From the NCBI RefSeq assembly GCF_000407445.1, contig NZ_ASWB01000004.1, forward strand, positions 355,309 through 419,308: 64,000 nucleotides of DNA, given 5' to 3'. Shown here one piece after another: positions 16,227-24,473 of the stretch (position 1 is the stretch's first letter; each line of letters begins with the position of its first letter). A program made the position numbers and the translations under genes. The stretch is from Enterococcus moraviensis ATCC BAA-383 (lineage in GTDB: Bacteria > Bacillota > Bacilli > Lactobacillales > Enterococcaceae). A model generated the notes under the pieces. The model saw nothing but the letters and a program-made list of their open reading frames with translations. It was not told the DNA's origin and ran no database searches.

Positions 16227-17179
16227 AACGTGTCGTTGTAGCATTAGGTGGTAATGCAATTTTGGAAAGTGATCCGACAGCCGTTGCACAACAAAAAATT
16301 GTACAAGAAACGGCAGAATCACTAGCTAATTTATTAACAGACGAGATGGAGTTAGTCATCGTACATGGAAACGGTCCACAAGTTGGCAATTTACTGCTAC
16401 AACAAGTTCAAACAGAATCAACAGAAAACCCAGCAATGCCTTTGGATACTTGTGTAGCAATGACAGAGGGAAGTATAGGGTATTGGCTGGTCAATGCGTT
16501 GACAAATGCTTTTGAGCAAAAAAAAATAAAGCGAAATGTAGCCGCTATCATGACCCAGGTAGAAGTATCACCTGAAGATGAAGGCTTTGCACATCCGAGT
16601 AAGCCTATCGGTCCATTTTTAACTGAGGATAAAGCGCAAGAATTAATGCAGACGACAGATGCTGTGTATATGGAAGATTCAGGTCGAGGTTTTCGTAAGG
16701 TTGTACCATCACCAAAGCCTTTTGCAATCAAAGAAAGCCAAACAATTCAAATGCTCATAGAAAATGGCGTGGTAACAGTTGCTGGCGGTGGTGGAGGCAT
16801 TCCAGTAATTCGTTCAGAAGGCAAATTAGAGGGTATTGAAGCCGTTATCGACAAAGATCTAGCAGCAGAAAAATTAGCTGAGTTGATCAATGCGGATACA
16901 TTGATTATTCTAACAGGCGTAGCAAATGTTTTTGTGGATTATAATAAACCGAATCAAAAAGCATTGGAAACAGTCAGTATTTCAGAAATTGAGCACTATA
17001 TCGAAGAAGGACAATTTGCCCCAGGCAGTATGCTACCTAAGGTTGAAGCAGCAGTTCAATTCGTTAAACGAAATCCAGCAAATAAAGCGGTGATCACATC
17101 ACTTGATAATCTGGAAAAGGCTGTAAAAGAGGGCTTAGGAACCATAGTTGTACAAAAAGAACAAGTCAGTATCCGTTGA
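16223..17179 (+). CDS. arcC: Carbamate kinase
   Basis: 318 residues of the amino-acid kinase fold. Seen: VVALGGNAIL at the N-terminus, VIVHGNGPQVGNLLLQQ, AGGGGGIPVIRSEGKLEGIE, AVIDKDLAAEKLAELI and LILTGVANVFVDY, all usual for carbamate kinases. The enzyme makes ATP and carbamate (to ammonia and CO2) from carbamoyl phosphate and ADP. It overlaps guaD by 4 bases and ends the operon. No arginine deiminase genes are near, so it serves the AllFGH enzyme, equivalent to E. coli AllK (YbcF), rather than arginine breakdown. Confidence 0.92.
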   Translation: MKRVVVALGGNAILESDPTAVAQQKIVQETAESLANLLTDEMELVIVHGNGPQVGNLLLQQVQTESTENPAMPLDTCVAMTEGSIGYWLVNALTNAFEQKKIKRNVAAIMTQVEVSPEDEGFAHPSKPIGPFLTEDKAQELMQTTDAVYMEDSGRGFRKVVPSPKPFAIKESQTIQMLIENGVVTVAGGGGGIPVIRSEGKLEGIEAVIDKDLAAEKLAELINADTLIILTGVANVFVDYNKPNQKALETVSISEIEHYIEEGQFAPGSMLPKVEAAVQFVKRNPANKAVITSLDNLEKAVKEGLGTIVVQKEQVSIR

Positions 17180-17222
17180 TTTATGATGTGGTTGGGATAG
17201 AAGGAGTTGCTTCTGCCTCTAC

Positions 17223-17261
17223 GGTCCTCGATTCACTCCGATCCTCGAAGCATCGAGGACC
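17223..17261. repeat. Perfect 10-bp inverted repeat after carbamate kinase
   Basis: GGTCCTCGAT (17223-17232) and ATCGAGGACC (17252-17261) can pair over a 19-base loop that itself contains another TCCTCGA. No T-run follows, so it is not a normal terminator. It is 44 bases after the carbamate kinase stop. Confidence 0.55.
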
Positions 17262-17288
17262 ATTTGAACCCATCGTTTATTTGGATAC

Positions 17289-17338
17289 CAGGTGTCTGGG
17301 ATATAACTCGCAGAGTTGTGCCCCAGACACTTTTTTTA
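17289..17338 (+). terminator. Rho-independent terminator of the all operon
   Basis: GGTGTCTGGGATATAACTC pairs with GAGTTGTGCCCCAGACAC, followed by T7. It lies about 110 bases after the carbamate kinase stop. The layout (CTGGGATATAACT, short loop, mirrored arm) belongs to a terminator type repeated at 28702 and 41944. Confidence 0.85.
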
Positions 17339-17549
17339 CTGAAATTGGGTATGTGACTTGTTTTCATTCAAAAAAATCGATCCAGATAGCGTATTCTCTA
17401 GAATATCCGCTAGTAATCTGCTACAATGGGTGAGAAGATTTTTTTTAAGAAGCGTTTTTAATCTAAGCAGTTTCCTAGATATAAGGACGCGATACTAACG
17501 TTTCGATCAAATTTTGCGATCGAACCTTAAAGAAAGAGGAGAAAACAAC

Positions 17550-18113
17550 ATGATAGCAGTAAGTGATCTTAAAGCAGGTATGACTTTTGAACAAGATGGT
17601 AAATTGATCCGCGTAATGGATGCAAGCCACCACAAACCAGGTAAAGGGAATACGGTAATGCGTATGAAATTGAAGGATGTTCGTACGGGTGCTACAACGG
17701 ATACAACGATGCGTCCTGATGATAAAGTAAAAAAAGCATTTATCGAAAGCAAACCAGTTCAATACTTATACAGCCAAGATGATACAGCCAACTTCATGGA
17801 TTTAGAAACATACGAACAATATGAAATTCCAACCTCTGTGATTGATTATGAATTAAAATATCTTTTAGAAAACATGGAAGTAAAAATCCAGTTTTACGGA
17901 TCAGAAGTTATTGGTGTAACATTGCCAACAACTGTTGTCTTAAAAGTGAAAGAAACACAACCTTCAATCAAAGGGGCAACCGTTTCAGGTTCTGGTAAGC
18001 CTGCTGTGATGGAAACAGGATTAGTGGTTAACGTTCCTGATTTTATCGAAGTGGATGAATCTTTAGAAATCAATACACAAGAAGGTACGTATTTAAAACG
18101 TGCATCAAAATAA
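17550..18113 (+). CDS. efp: Elongation factor P
   Basis: 187 residues from the ATG at 17550 with GAGGAG 8 bases upstream; a 12-codon upstream extension lacks its own site. EF-P helps ribosomes form peptide bonds at polyproline stretches. Three beta-barrel domains are expected: N-terminal KOW-like (1-65), middle OB (66-127) and C-terminal OB (128-187). Lys32 in HHKPGKGN is the residue that is modified in Firmicutes EF-P. A terminator follows immediately. Confidence 0.97.
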   Translation: MIAVSDLKAGMTFEQDGKLIRVMDASHHKPGKGNTVMRMKLKDVRTGATTDTTMRPDDKVKKAFIESKPVQYLYSQDDTANFMDLETYEQYEIPTSVIDYELKYLLENMEVKIQFYGSEVIGVTLPTTVVLKVKETQPSIKGATVSGSGKPAVMETGLVVNVPDFIEVDESLEINTQEGTYLKRASK

Positions 18114-18117
18114 TTAA

Positions 18118-18170
18118 AAATGAAACGGCTGGCAGAGAAAAAAATAGATCTGTTAGCCGTTTTTTATTTT
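18118..18170 (+). terminator. Rho-independent terminator after efp
   Basis: AACGGCTGGCAG (18124-18135) pairs with CTGTTAGCCGTT (18150-18161), followed by a T-rich run. Confidence 0.8.
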
Positions 18171-18254
18171 GCAGAGAAATCCTATTATTGCTACGAAAGC
18201 AAACAAGCATGGTACAATAATGTAGATGATTTTATAGTAGAAAGGGAGAGAAAT

Positions 18255-19418
18255 ATGGGTTTTTTATTAACATTATGTCTTGTCTTATTATTTACAAAAC
18301 TTGCGGGACATTTTTGTAATCGAGTAGGGATCCCATCTGTGATTGGGGAACTATTGGTAGGTATTTTAATTGGTCCAGCATTGTTAGGTTGGGTCAAACC
18401 AGATGATTTTATGCATTATTTTTCTGAGATCGGTGTCATCATTTTGATGTTTATCGCAGGTCTAGAAAGTGATCTTGAGCTACTGAAAAAATATTGGCGA
18501 CCAGCGCTAGCTGTGGCGCTTTTAGGAATCCTATTCCCAGCTGCGATGGGATTTGGTGTGGGAGAAGCATTTCAGTTTTCTGCCCAAAATTCAATTTTTT
18601 TAGGTGTTTTATTTAGTGCGACATCTGTTAGTATTTCTGTCCAAGTATTAAAAGATCTGAAAAAAATCGATACCGAAGAAGGCGCGACGATTCTTGGTGC
18701 AGCAGTTGTTGATGATATCGTTGTGGTATTGATTTTAGGTGTGATGTTGAGTTTGATGAATCGATCTGCGCCTGGTGAAGGGTTACCGATGTGGGAAGTT
18801 TTATTATTGAAAGTATTTTTCTTTATTGTTATCTTTGCAGCAAGTAAATGGCTTGTGCCGTGGTTGTTGAACCTAAGTAAAAAGCTGATTGCTATTGAGG
18901 CTGTATCTGCGATTTCCTTAGTAATCTGTTTAGGTTTTGCCTATTTTGCGGAGATGTTAGATATGGGCGCTATTATTGGCGCGTTTTTTGCAGGCGTAGC
19001 AATTGCACAGACAGATTATCGTAAGAGCGTAGATGAAAAATTAGAGACAATTGGCTATACTGTTTTTATTCCAATGTTCTTCGTATCAATTGGCTTAAAT
19101 ATGACGTTTACTGGCATGTCTAAGCATTTACTTTTCATTGTTGTTTTAACCGTTGCTGCCGTATTATCTAAATTATTAGGTGGGGCATTGGGTGCGCGCA
19201 TGACTGGTTTTAAAGGTGTTTCTACTTTGATCATTGGCTCTGGAATGGTATCGAGAGGGGAAATGGCTTTGATCATTGCTCAAGTAGGGCTGACATCAAG
19301 TTTTCTTTCAGAAGAGTATTATTCTTCTGTGATCATTGTGATTATCGCTACGACGATCATTGCACCGTTATTATTAAAAGCGACGATTATGAAACAAGAA
19401 CGACAACTTCACTATTAA
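18255..19418 (+). CDS. CPA2-family cation:proton antiporter (NapA-like)
   Basis: 387 residues from the ATG at 18255, preceded by AAAGGGAGAG; a longer frame from 18120 would include the efp terminator and is rejected. Twelve or so hydrophobic helices. The ion-binding Asp-Asp pair of this family is seen in AAVVDDIVVVLILGVML near residue 155. Length and opening (TKLAGHFCNRVGIPSVIGEL) fit NapA-type Na+/H+ antiporters of enterococci, about 380 residues. No regulatory RCK domain is attached. Probably exports Na+ in exchange for H+, though K+ cannot be excluded. Confidence 0.87.
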   Translation: MGFLLTLCLVLLFTKLAGHFCNRVGIPSVIGELLVGILIGPALLGWVKPDDFMHYFSEIGVIILMFIAGLESDLELLKKYWRPALAVALLGILFPAAMGFGVGEAFQFSAQNSIFLGVLFSATSVSISVQVLKDLKKIDTEEGATILGAAVVDDIVVVLILGVMLSLMNRSAPGEGLPMWEVLLLKVFFFIVIFAASKWLVPWLLNLSKKLIAIEAVSAISLVICLGFAYFAEMLDMGAIIGAFFAGVAIAQTDYRKSVDEKLETIGYTVFIPMFFVSIGLNMTFTGMSKHLLFIVVLTVAAVLSKLLGGALGARMTGFKGVSTLIIGSGMVSRGEMALIIAQVGLTSSFLSEEYYSSVIIVIIATTIIAPLLLKATIMKQERQLHY

Positions 19419-19474
19419 AAAAACAGTTTCCGCTAATGCCTAATTTATTGGCGTTAGCAGAAACTGTTTTAGTT
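19418..19474. terminator. Bidirectional terminator between the antiporter and dtpT genes
   Basis: AAACAGTTTCCGCTAATGCC (19421-19440) pairs with GGCGTTAGCAGAAACTGTTT (from 19450), nearly perfect, with A and T tracts on both sides. Confidence 0.88.
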
Positions 19475-20943
19475 TAATGAATGGAACCCATTAGTTTTTT
19501 GATAGGTTTCTTAGAAAGAATCAGTAGAATACCTGCAATGACGGCGACGATCCCAACGATTCCGAAGTAGGCTGATTCAGTTTGGGGTGTGTAAAAACGT
19601 GCAATTTGAGCATTGATTGCTTGTGAAGCAGCATCGGCTAATAACCAAATGGCCACTGTTTGTGATTCAAACGCTTTAGGTGCAAGTTTTGTTGTAATAG
19701 ATAAGCCAACCGGAGAAATACACATTTCACCGACAATCATAATAAAGAAACTAAAGAATAACCATAAAGGACTCACGCGTGTATCTGTACCATACAGCAA
19801 CCCTGGTAACATTAAAAGGACGAAAGACAAACCAGCAAAGACTAAACCTAACGAAAATTTCACTACAGTTGAAGGTTGTTTTTTGCCTAATTTTGTCCAT
19901 AAAGTTACGAATACAGGGGTTAAAACAACAACAAAAATCGGATTTAATGATTGAAACCAACTAGGTGCAATCGAGAACCCAAACAATGTGTCATTTGTCC
20001 GTTCGCTAGCAAATAGAGCTAAAATAGAAGACCCTTGCTCTTCTAACGACCAAAATACAATACCAGCTAAAAACAAAGGGATATAGCCGAGAACTTTTGG
20101 TTTTTCTTCAGCCGTTACATTTTTAGAAGTCAGCATTTTGATAAAATAATAAACAGGCAATAAAATTCCTAAGACGCTCACACTGTTAATGAAAAAGCCG
20201 ATAGTCAAATGTCCGGTAGCAAATGCGCCACCAAAGAGAACGATGACAAAAACAAGTGCGAACAATAAAGAACGCATGAATTTTTTACGCTCGTCAGCCC
20301 CAATCGGATTTGTTGGGTTTAAGCCAATAGTGGATAATGATTTTTTACCTTGGAAATAATATTGCAATAAGCCGAAAAACATACCAAAGGCTGCAACAGA
20401 AAAACCAACATGATAGTTATACGTTTGCCCTAATGTTCCAACCACAAATGGAGCTAATAAGGCGCCGATATTGATCCCCATATAAAAGATCGAGAAACCA
20501 GCATCTCGACGTGTATCGGTTTTTGAATAAAGATGTCCGACCATACCAGAGACATTCGGTTTTAACATCCCAGTTCCAATGACAATCAGAAAGATAGAAA
20601 GAAATAGTGCGGAAACTCCGAATGGTGTCGCTAAAACAATATGTCCGACCATAATGAATGCGCCACCGAAGAAAACCGTTTTTCTAGCACCTAACACTCG
20701 GTCAGAAATCCAACCGCCAACAATACTCGACATAAAAACGAGTGATCCGTAAATCGACATGATGGCTAAAGCAGTTTCTTTAGGTAAGCCTAATCCACCA
20801 TTTGCTACTGTATCGTAGATATAGTATAGTAAAATTGCTCGCATACCATAGTAACTAAATCTTTCCCACATCTCAGTAAAGAAGAGTGTAGACAATCCTT
20901 TGGGTTGACCCAAGAATGATTTGTCTAACTGCTGCTCGTCCAT
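19474..20943 (-). CDS. dtpT: Proton-dependent di-/tripeptide transporter, POT family
   Basis: 489 residues from the ATG at 20943; GAGG lies about 10 bases upstream, and a TTG five codons earlier lacks spacing. POT (PTR2) signatures are clear: LSTLFFTEMWERFSYYGMRA at the first helix, VGGWISDRVLGARKTVFFGG and FSIFYMGINIGALLAPFVVG. Fourteen helices expected. It imports small peptides with protons across the cytoplasmic membrane. The gene stands alone, convergent with the antiporter gene. Confidence 0.93.
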   Translation of the reverse strand: MDEQQLDKSFLGQPKGLSTLFFTEMWERFSYYGMRAILLYYIYDTVANGGLGLPKETALAIMSIYGSLVFMSSIVGGWISDRVLGARKTVFFGGAFIMVGHIVLATPFGVSALFLSIFLIVIGTGMLKPNVSGMVGHLYSKTDTRRDAGFSIFYMGINIGALLAPFVVGTLGQTYNYHVGFSVAAFGMFFGLLQYYFQGKKSLSTIGLNPTNPIGADERKKFMRSLLFALVFVIVLFGGAFATGHLTIGFFINSVSVLGILLPVYYFIKMLTSKNVTAEEKPKVLGYIPLFLAGIVFWSLEEQGSSILALFASERTNDTLFGFSIAPSWFQSLNPIFVVVLTPVFVTLWTKLGKKQPSTVVKFSLGLVFAGLSFVLLMLPGLLYGTDTRVSPLWLFFSFFIMIVGEMCISPVGLSITTKLAPKAFESQTVAIWLLADAASQAINAQIARFYTPQTESAYFGIVGIVAVIAGILLILSKKPIKKLMGSIH

Positions 20944-21162
20944 AAATAATAACCTCAATTCTTTTTAATATTCAGAAAATTCATTTAACCTAGAGTTACT
21001 GAAAAAATATATACGATATATTGTAAACTTCTACTCTTTTAAAATTCATAAAATTCCGTGAGTAGACTGTAAGAAAAAATATGTTTATATTCATTTTTTT
21101 TTAATTTTTTAAAAATTAAAAATAATTGATAGCAAAAATGATGCAATGGAAGGGATGATACT

Positions 21163-21549
21163 TTGAATGTATTCGCAAAAAGACAACAAGAATGGGCTTC
21201 TTTGAAGTATTTAGTTTTATCAAAATCCCAACAAGATTACAGAGGGATCAGAACATTGTTTTCAGATAATGGTTGGGATGAAAGAAAAGAGCAGCAATTC
21301 CGTGCCTATCTGCAACATGCGTGGTCACAACCAATCACCAAAGGGAATGCGTTGAATGCATACCAGCATGTTTGGGGCTACTTTAAGAGAAAAGCCACAG
21401 AGGAAGAAAAGAGAAAGTATGAAGAATTGAGCAACGATTTTACCTTGGAACAGGATGAAATACTCCCGTTTTTAAAAGAGTTGACATTAAAATATCAAGA
21501 ACAGTATTTACTAAACGCAAGATTACTCTTTCCTAAAGAAGAAGAATAG
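21163..21549 (+). CDS. DUF1722 (YbgA-like) protein
   Basis: 128 residues starting with TTG, supported by GGAAGG about 9 bases upstream and lack of an in-frame ATG nearby. The pattern WASLKYLVLSKSQQDYRGIR, ITKGNALNAYQHVWGYFK and LTLKYQEQYLLNARLLFP matches DUF1722/YbgA, a helical domain that stands alone or is attached to DUF523. It often lies near photolyase genes in other bacteria; none is seen here. Function unknown. Flanked by a terminator, it is monocistronic. Confidence 0.8.
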   Translation: MNVFAKRQQEWASLKYLVLSKSQQDYRGIRTLFSDNGWDERKEQQFRAYLQHAWSQPITKGNALNAYQHVWGYFKRKATEEEKRKYEELSNDFTLEQDEILPFLKELTLKYQEQYLLNARLLFPKEEE

Positions 21550-21620
21550 AAAAAAACAATCTTAATGATGACATTCGACTTTTTGTTCGTTATAAATGTT
21601 TAAGATTGTTTTTTTTATTT
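21549..21620 (+). terminator. Rho-independent terminator after the YbgA-like gene
   Basis: AAAAAACAATCTTAA (21550-21564) pairs with TTAAGATTGTTTTTT (21600-21614). The loop is long (about 35 bases) and a long T-run follows. Confidence 0.75.
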
Positions 21621-21679
21621 TTTTTTTTGTTTTTATAGATCAATACACGAATATTTATTGATTAAAATGAAAAAACGTA

Positions 21680-21708
21680 TTGAAATTGATAGGCAAAATT
21701 AGTATACT
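21680..21708 (+). promoter_or_regulatory. Predicted sigma-A promoter of the ABC transporter/deaminase operon
   Basis: TTGAAA (21680-21685), 17-base spacer, TATACT (21703-21708), 34 bases before the first permease start codon. Confidence 0.65.
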
Positions 21709-21741
21709 GAATCAGTGGAAAAACGAACGAGGAGTGTATAG

Positions 21742-22578
21742 ATGAACAAGAATGTTCCGTATTTTATCGTAGCCCCTGGGATGATTTTATTACTATTTTT
21801 CTTAATGATTCCTTTAGTTACAAGTATTTTACCAACTATTTTTACAGAGCAAGGGGTAACATTGAGTAGCTACCTCGACTTTTTTAAAGACGAATATAAC
21901 ATGTCGATCTTTTGGCGCACAATCAGAGTATCATTGATCGTTACATTTATTTCAATTTTATTAGGGATTCCAACGGCGTATTATATTGCTGGTGTGGGTA
22001 AGAAGTGGCGTGGCATCTTGATGGCGATGACCTTGTTTCCCTTACTGACAAATTCCGTGATTCGTAGTTTTGCTTGGATCAATATTTTAGGGAAAACAGG
22101 CGTGATCAATACGTTGTTGTTGAAAACAGGTTTAGTTTCTCAACCACTGAATTTACTTTATACAGAATTTGCTATTATTATTGGCTCTGTTTATCTCTTT
22201 TTACCTACGATGATCATGACACTTGTGGGCGTTATGGAAAATATTGAAGGAGAAATGCTGGAAGCTGCTGAAACATTAGGTGCAAGCCCGTTTACTGCTT
22301 TCCGAAAAGTCGTGCTGCCACTTTCTATTCCCGGGACGATTGTTGGAAGTATCTTAGTTTTTACTGGGACATTGACAGCTTATACAACACCGCAATTATT
22401 AGGTGGAAATCAGAAGATGATGATGTCGACATTTCTATATCAAAAAGCCAATACTTTGGGAGATTGGAAAGCAGCAAGTGTTTTGGCCTTGATCATGATC
22501 GGTGTAACCTTGATCGTCATGAAGGGATTAGATCTGGTTGCTAAAAAAGTTGATAGGAGAGAGGCAAACAATGCGTAA
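21742..22578 (+). CDS. ABC transporter permease, PotB-type
   Basis: 278 residues with six hydrophobic helices; the EAA loop that docks to the ATPase reads EAAETLGASPFTAFRKVVLP. Type and order (B-C-A-D) match spermidine/putrescine-type importers. CGAGGAG precedes the ATG. It overlaps the next permease gene by 8 bases. The operon continues into adenine deaminase and another amidohydrolase, so the cargo may be a purine or related N-heterocycle rather than a polyamine. Confidence 0.88.
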   Translation: MNKNVPYFIVAPGMILLLFFLMIPLVTSILPTIFTEQGVTLSSYLDFFKDEYNMSIFWRTIRVSLIVTFISILLGIPTAYYIAGVGKKWRGILMAMTLFPLLTNSVIRSFAWINILGKTGVINTLLLKTGLVSQPLNLLYTEFAIIIGSVYLFLPTMIMTLVGVMENIEGEMLEAAETLGASPFTAFRKVVLPLSIPGTIVGSILVFTGTLTAYTTPQLLGGNQKMMMSTFLYQKANTLGDWKAASVLALIMIGVTLIVMKGLDLVAKKVDRREANNA

Positions 22579-23350
22579 ACAAAAAGGGATGACGCTAATT
22601 GCGATCCTAGTATTCTTATTTTTATTCTTACCACTTTGCTTAATTGTGGTCACATCTTTTGGAACAGCAGCAGCTATCCAGTTTCCAATCAAAGGATTCA
22701 CGTTAGACTGGTATGTTAAGGCGTTGCAATCAGATACCTTTATGAGCAGTTTTAAATTAAGCTTGTTGATTGGTGTGTTAGCGACTGTTTTATCATTGAT
22801 CGTTGGGATTCCAGCCTCATATGCACTTGCCCGTTATTCAGTTAGAGGGAGAAATTTTATTAAGAGTTTCTTTTTATCACCTACCGTAATTCCAGGGATC
22901 GTTGTTGGGTATACGTTGTTTCAATATATTGTGATCAAATTAGGATTGCCGATTTTTCAAGGGCTACTGATTGGGCATTTTTTGATTAGTTTGCCTTATA
23001 TCATTCGTGTAGTGGGTTCAAGTATGGAGCAATTGGACTATTCTATGGAAGAAGTTGCGTGGACATTAGGCTGTACCAAAATGCGAGCTTTTATCCAAAT
23101 CGTTTTACCAAATGTATCTTCAGGGATCTTTGCAGCATTTATGTTGGCATTTGTAAATTCTTTTAACAACGTCCCTGTTTCGATGTTTTTATCTGGTCCA
23201 GGAGTGACGATGTTGCCTACTTCTTTACTCAGTTACATGGAATATAACTATGATCCAACCGTATCTGCTATTTCCGTAATGCTCATGTTATTGACGATGG
23301 GCTTGATGTTTTTGATCGAAAAAACATTGGGATTAGCTTCAATTGCGTAA
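22571..23350 (+). CDS. ABC transporter permease, PotC-type
   Basis: 259 residues from the ATG at 22571, with AGGAGAGAGG upstream inside the preceding gene. Six hydrophobic helices; the EAA-type loop is seen as EVAWTLGCTKMRAFIQIVLP. Second membrane subunit, pairing with the PotB-type permease. The first glutamate-alanine pair is EV instead of EA, a common variation. Confidence 0.88.
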   Translation: MRKQKGMTLIAILVFLFLFLPLCLIVVTSFGTAAAIQFPIKGFTLDWYVKALQSDTFMSSFKLSLLIGVLATVLSLIVGIPASYALARYSVRGRNFIKSFFLSPTVIPGIVVGYTLFQYIVIKLGLPIFQGLLIGHFLISLPYIIRVVGSSMEQLDYSMEEVAWTLGCTKMRAFIQIVLPNVSSGIFAAFMLAFVNSFNNVPVSMFLSGPGVTMLPTSLLSYMEYNYDPTVSAISVMLMLLTMGLMFLIEKTLGLASIA

Positions 23351-23406
23351 ATAAAAGAGAGAGCAACTGTAAATATCCAACTTATAGGTAGAAAGAGGAG
23401 AAAATT

Positions 23407-24447
23407 TTGACTTTTGTTGATTTAAAAGAGATACGTGTCAGCTATGATGGCAAACAGGATATATTAAAAGATTTAAGCATTTCAATGGAAAAAGGAGAAC
23501 TGGTCTCCTTACTTGGTCCAAGCGGTTGTGGGAAAACAACCACGCTTCGAGTGATCGCAGGATTAATCAAGCCAAATGATGGTACATTTGAATTGGATAA
23601 GGATGATTTGACTAAAGTCCCTGTGCATAAACGCAATTTTGGAATGGTCTTTCAAAGCTATGCACTTTTTCCCCATTTAACAATTGCTGAAAATGTGGCT
23701 TTTGGCTTGAAATTAAGGAAAGAATCTAAAGCTACCACAAAAGAAAAAGTAGAAAAAATGCTTGAAGTTTGTGGATTAGAAAATCTGGGCGATCGTTACC
23801 CGAAACAACTTTCTGGTGGTCAAAGACAACGTGTAGCGTTAGCTCGTGCCTTGATCATTGAACCTAAATTATTACTATTAGATGAACCATTAAGCAACTT
23901 AGATGCAAAATTAAGAGTAGCAATGCGAATCGAAATCAAACGTATTCAACAACAATTAGGCATAACAACAGTCTTCGTGACACATGACCAAGAAGAATGT
24001 TTTTCGATTTCAGATAAAGTAGCAATCATGAATAATGGTGTGATTGAGCAATATGACTCGCCAGAGAAAATCTACCGCTTACCAAAAACAAAATTTGTAG
24101 CACAGTTCATCGGTTTTGAAAATTTCTTCGAGGTGACTAAAACAGAGGGAAATCAATATCAAAGTCAAAGTGGACAGTTGTTTACGACTACAAATCCACA
24201 GCCTAGTGTGACAGGAACGGTCGCGACGATTCGTCCAGAAGACATTGAGATTACGAAAGAAGTAACACAAGAAACGGTTGAAGGGACAGTGGTTGTGAGA
24301 ACGTTCTTAGGGAAGAGTTACCAATATGAAGTAACGACGCCGCTTGGGGAACTTTTAGTTAATGGAACCAGTGAACAAACCTATGAAACAGGTGATAAAA
24401 TAAATCTGGCTTTTCCAGCCGATAAGTTAGTTGTTTTAGAAAAATAA
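23407..24447 (+). CDS. ABC transporter ATP-binding protein, PotA-type
   Basis: 346 residues. TTG start at 23407, supported by AGAGGAG 6-7 bases upstream. Walker A LGPSGCGKTTTLRVIAG near residue 38, Q-loop FGMVFQSYALFPHL, signature LSGGQRQRVALARAL, Walker B LLLLDEPLSNLDA, H-loop FVTHDQEE. The C-terminal part from about 240 is a TOBE-like domain (VATIRPEDIEI). It powers import with the two permeases. Confidence 0.92.
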   Translation: MTFVDLKEIRVSYDGKQDILKDLSISMEKGELVSLLGPSGCGKTTTLRVIAGLIKPNDGTFELDKDDLTKVPVHKRNFGMVFQSYALFPHLTIAENVAFGLKLRKESKATTKEKVEKMLEVCGLENLGDRYPKQLSGGQRQRVALARALIIEPKLLLLDEPLSNLDAKLRVAMRIEIKRIQQQLGITTVFVTHDQEECFSISDKVAIMNNGVIEQYDSPEKIYRLPKTKFVAQFIGFENFFEVTKTEGNQYQSQSGQLFTTTNPQPSVTGTVATIRPEDIEITKEVTQETVEGTVVVRTFLGKSYQYEVTTPLGELLVNGTSEQTYETGDKINLAFPADKLVVLEK

Positions 24448-24473
24448 AAGATGGATAAGGGGATATAAACAAA

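Noticed and set aside
17176..17433. Open frame of 85 codons after the carbamate kinase gene
   Set aside because: It runs through the inverted repeat and the operon terminator, has no Shine-Dalgarno of its own and no recognisable domain.
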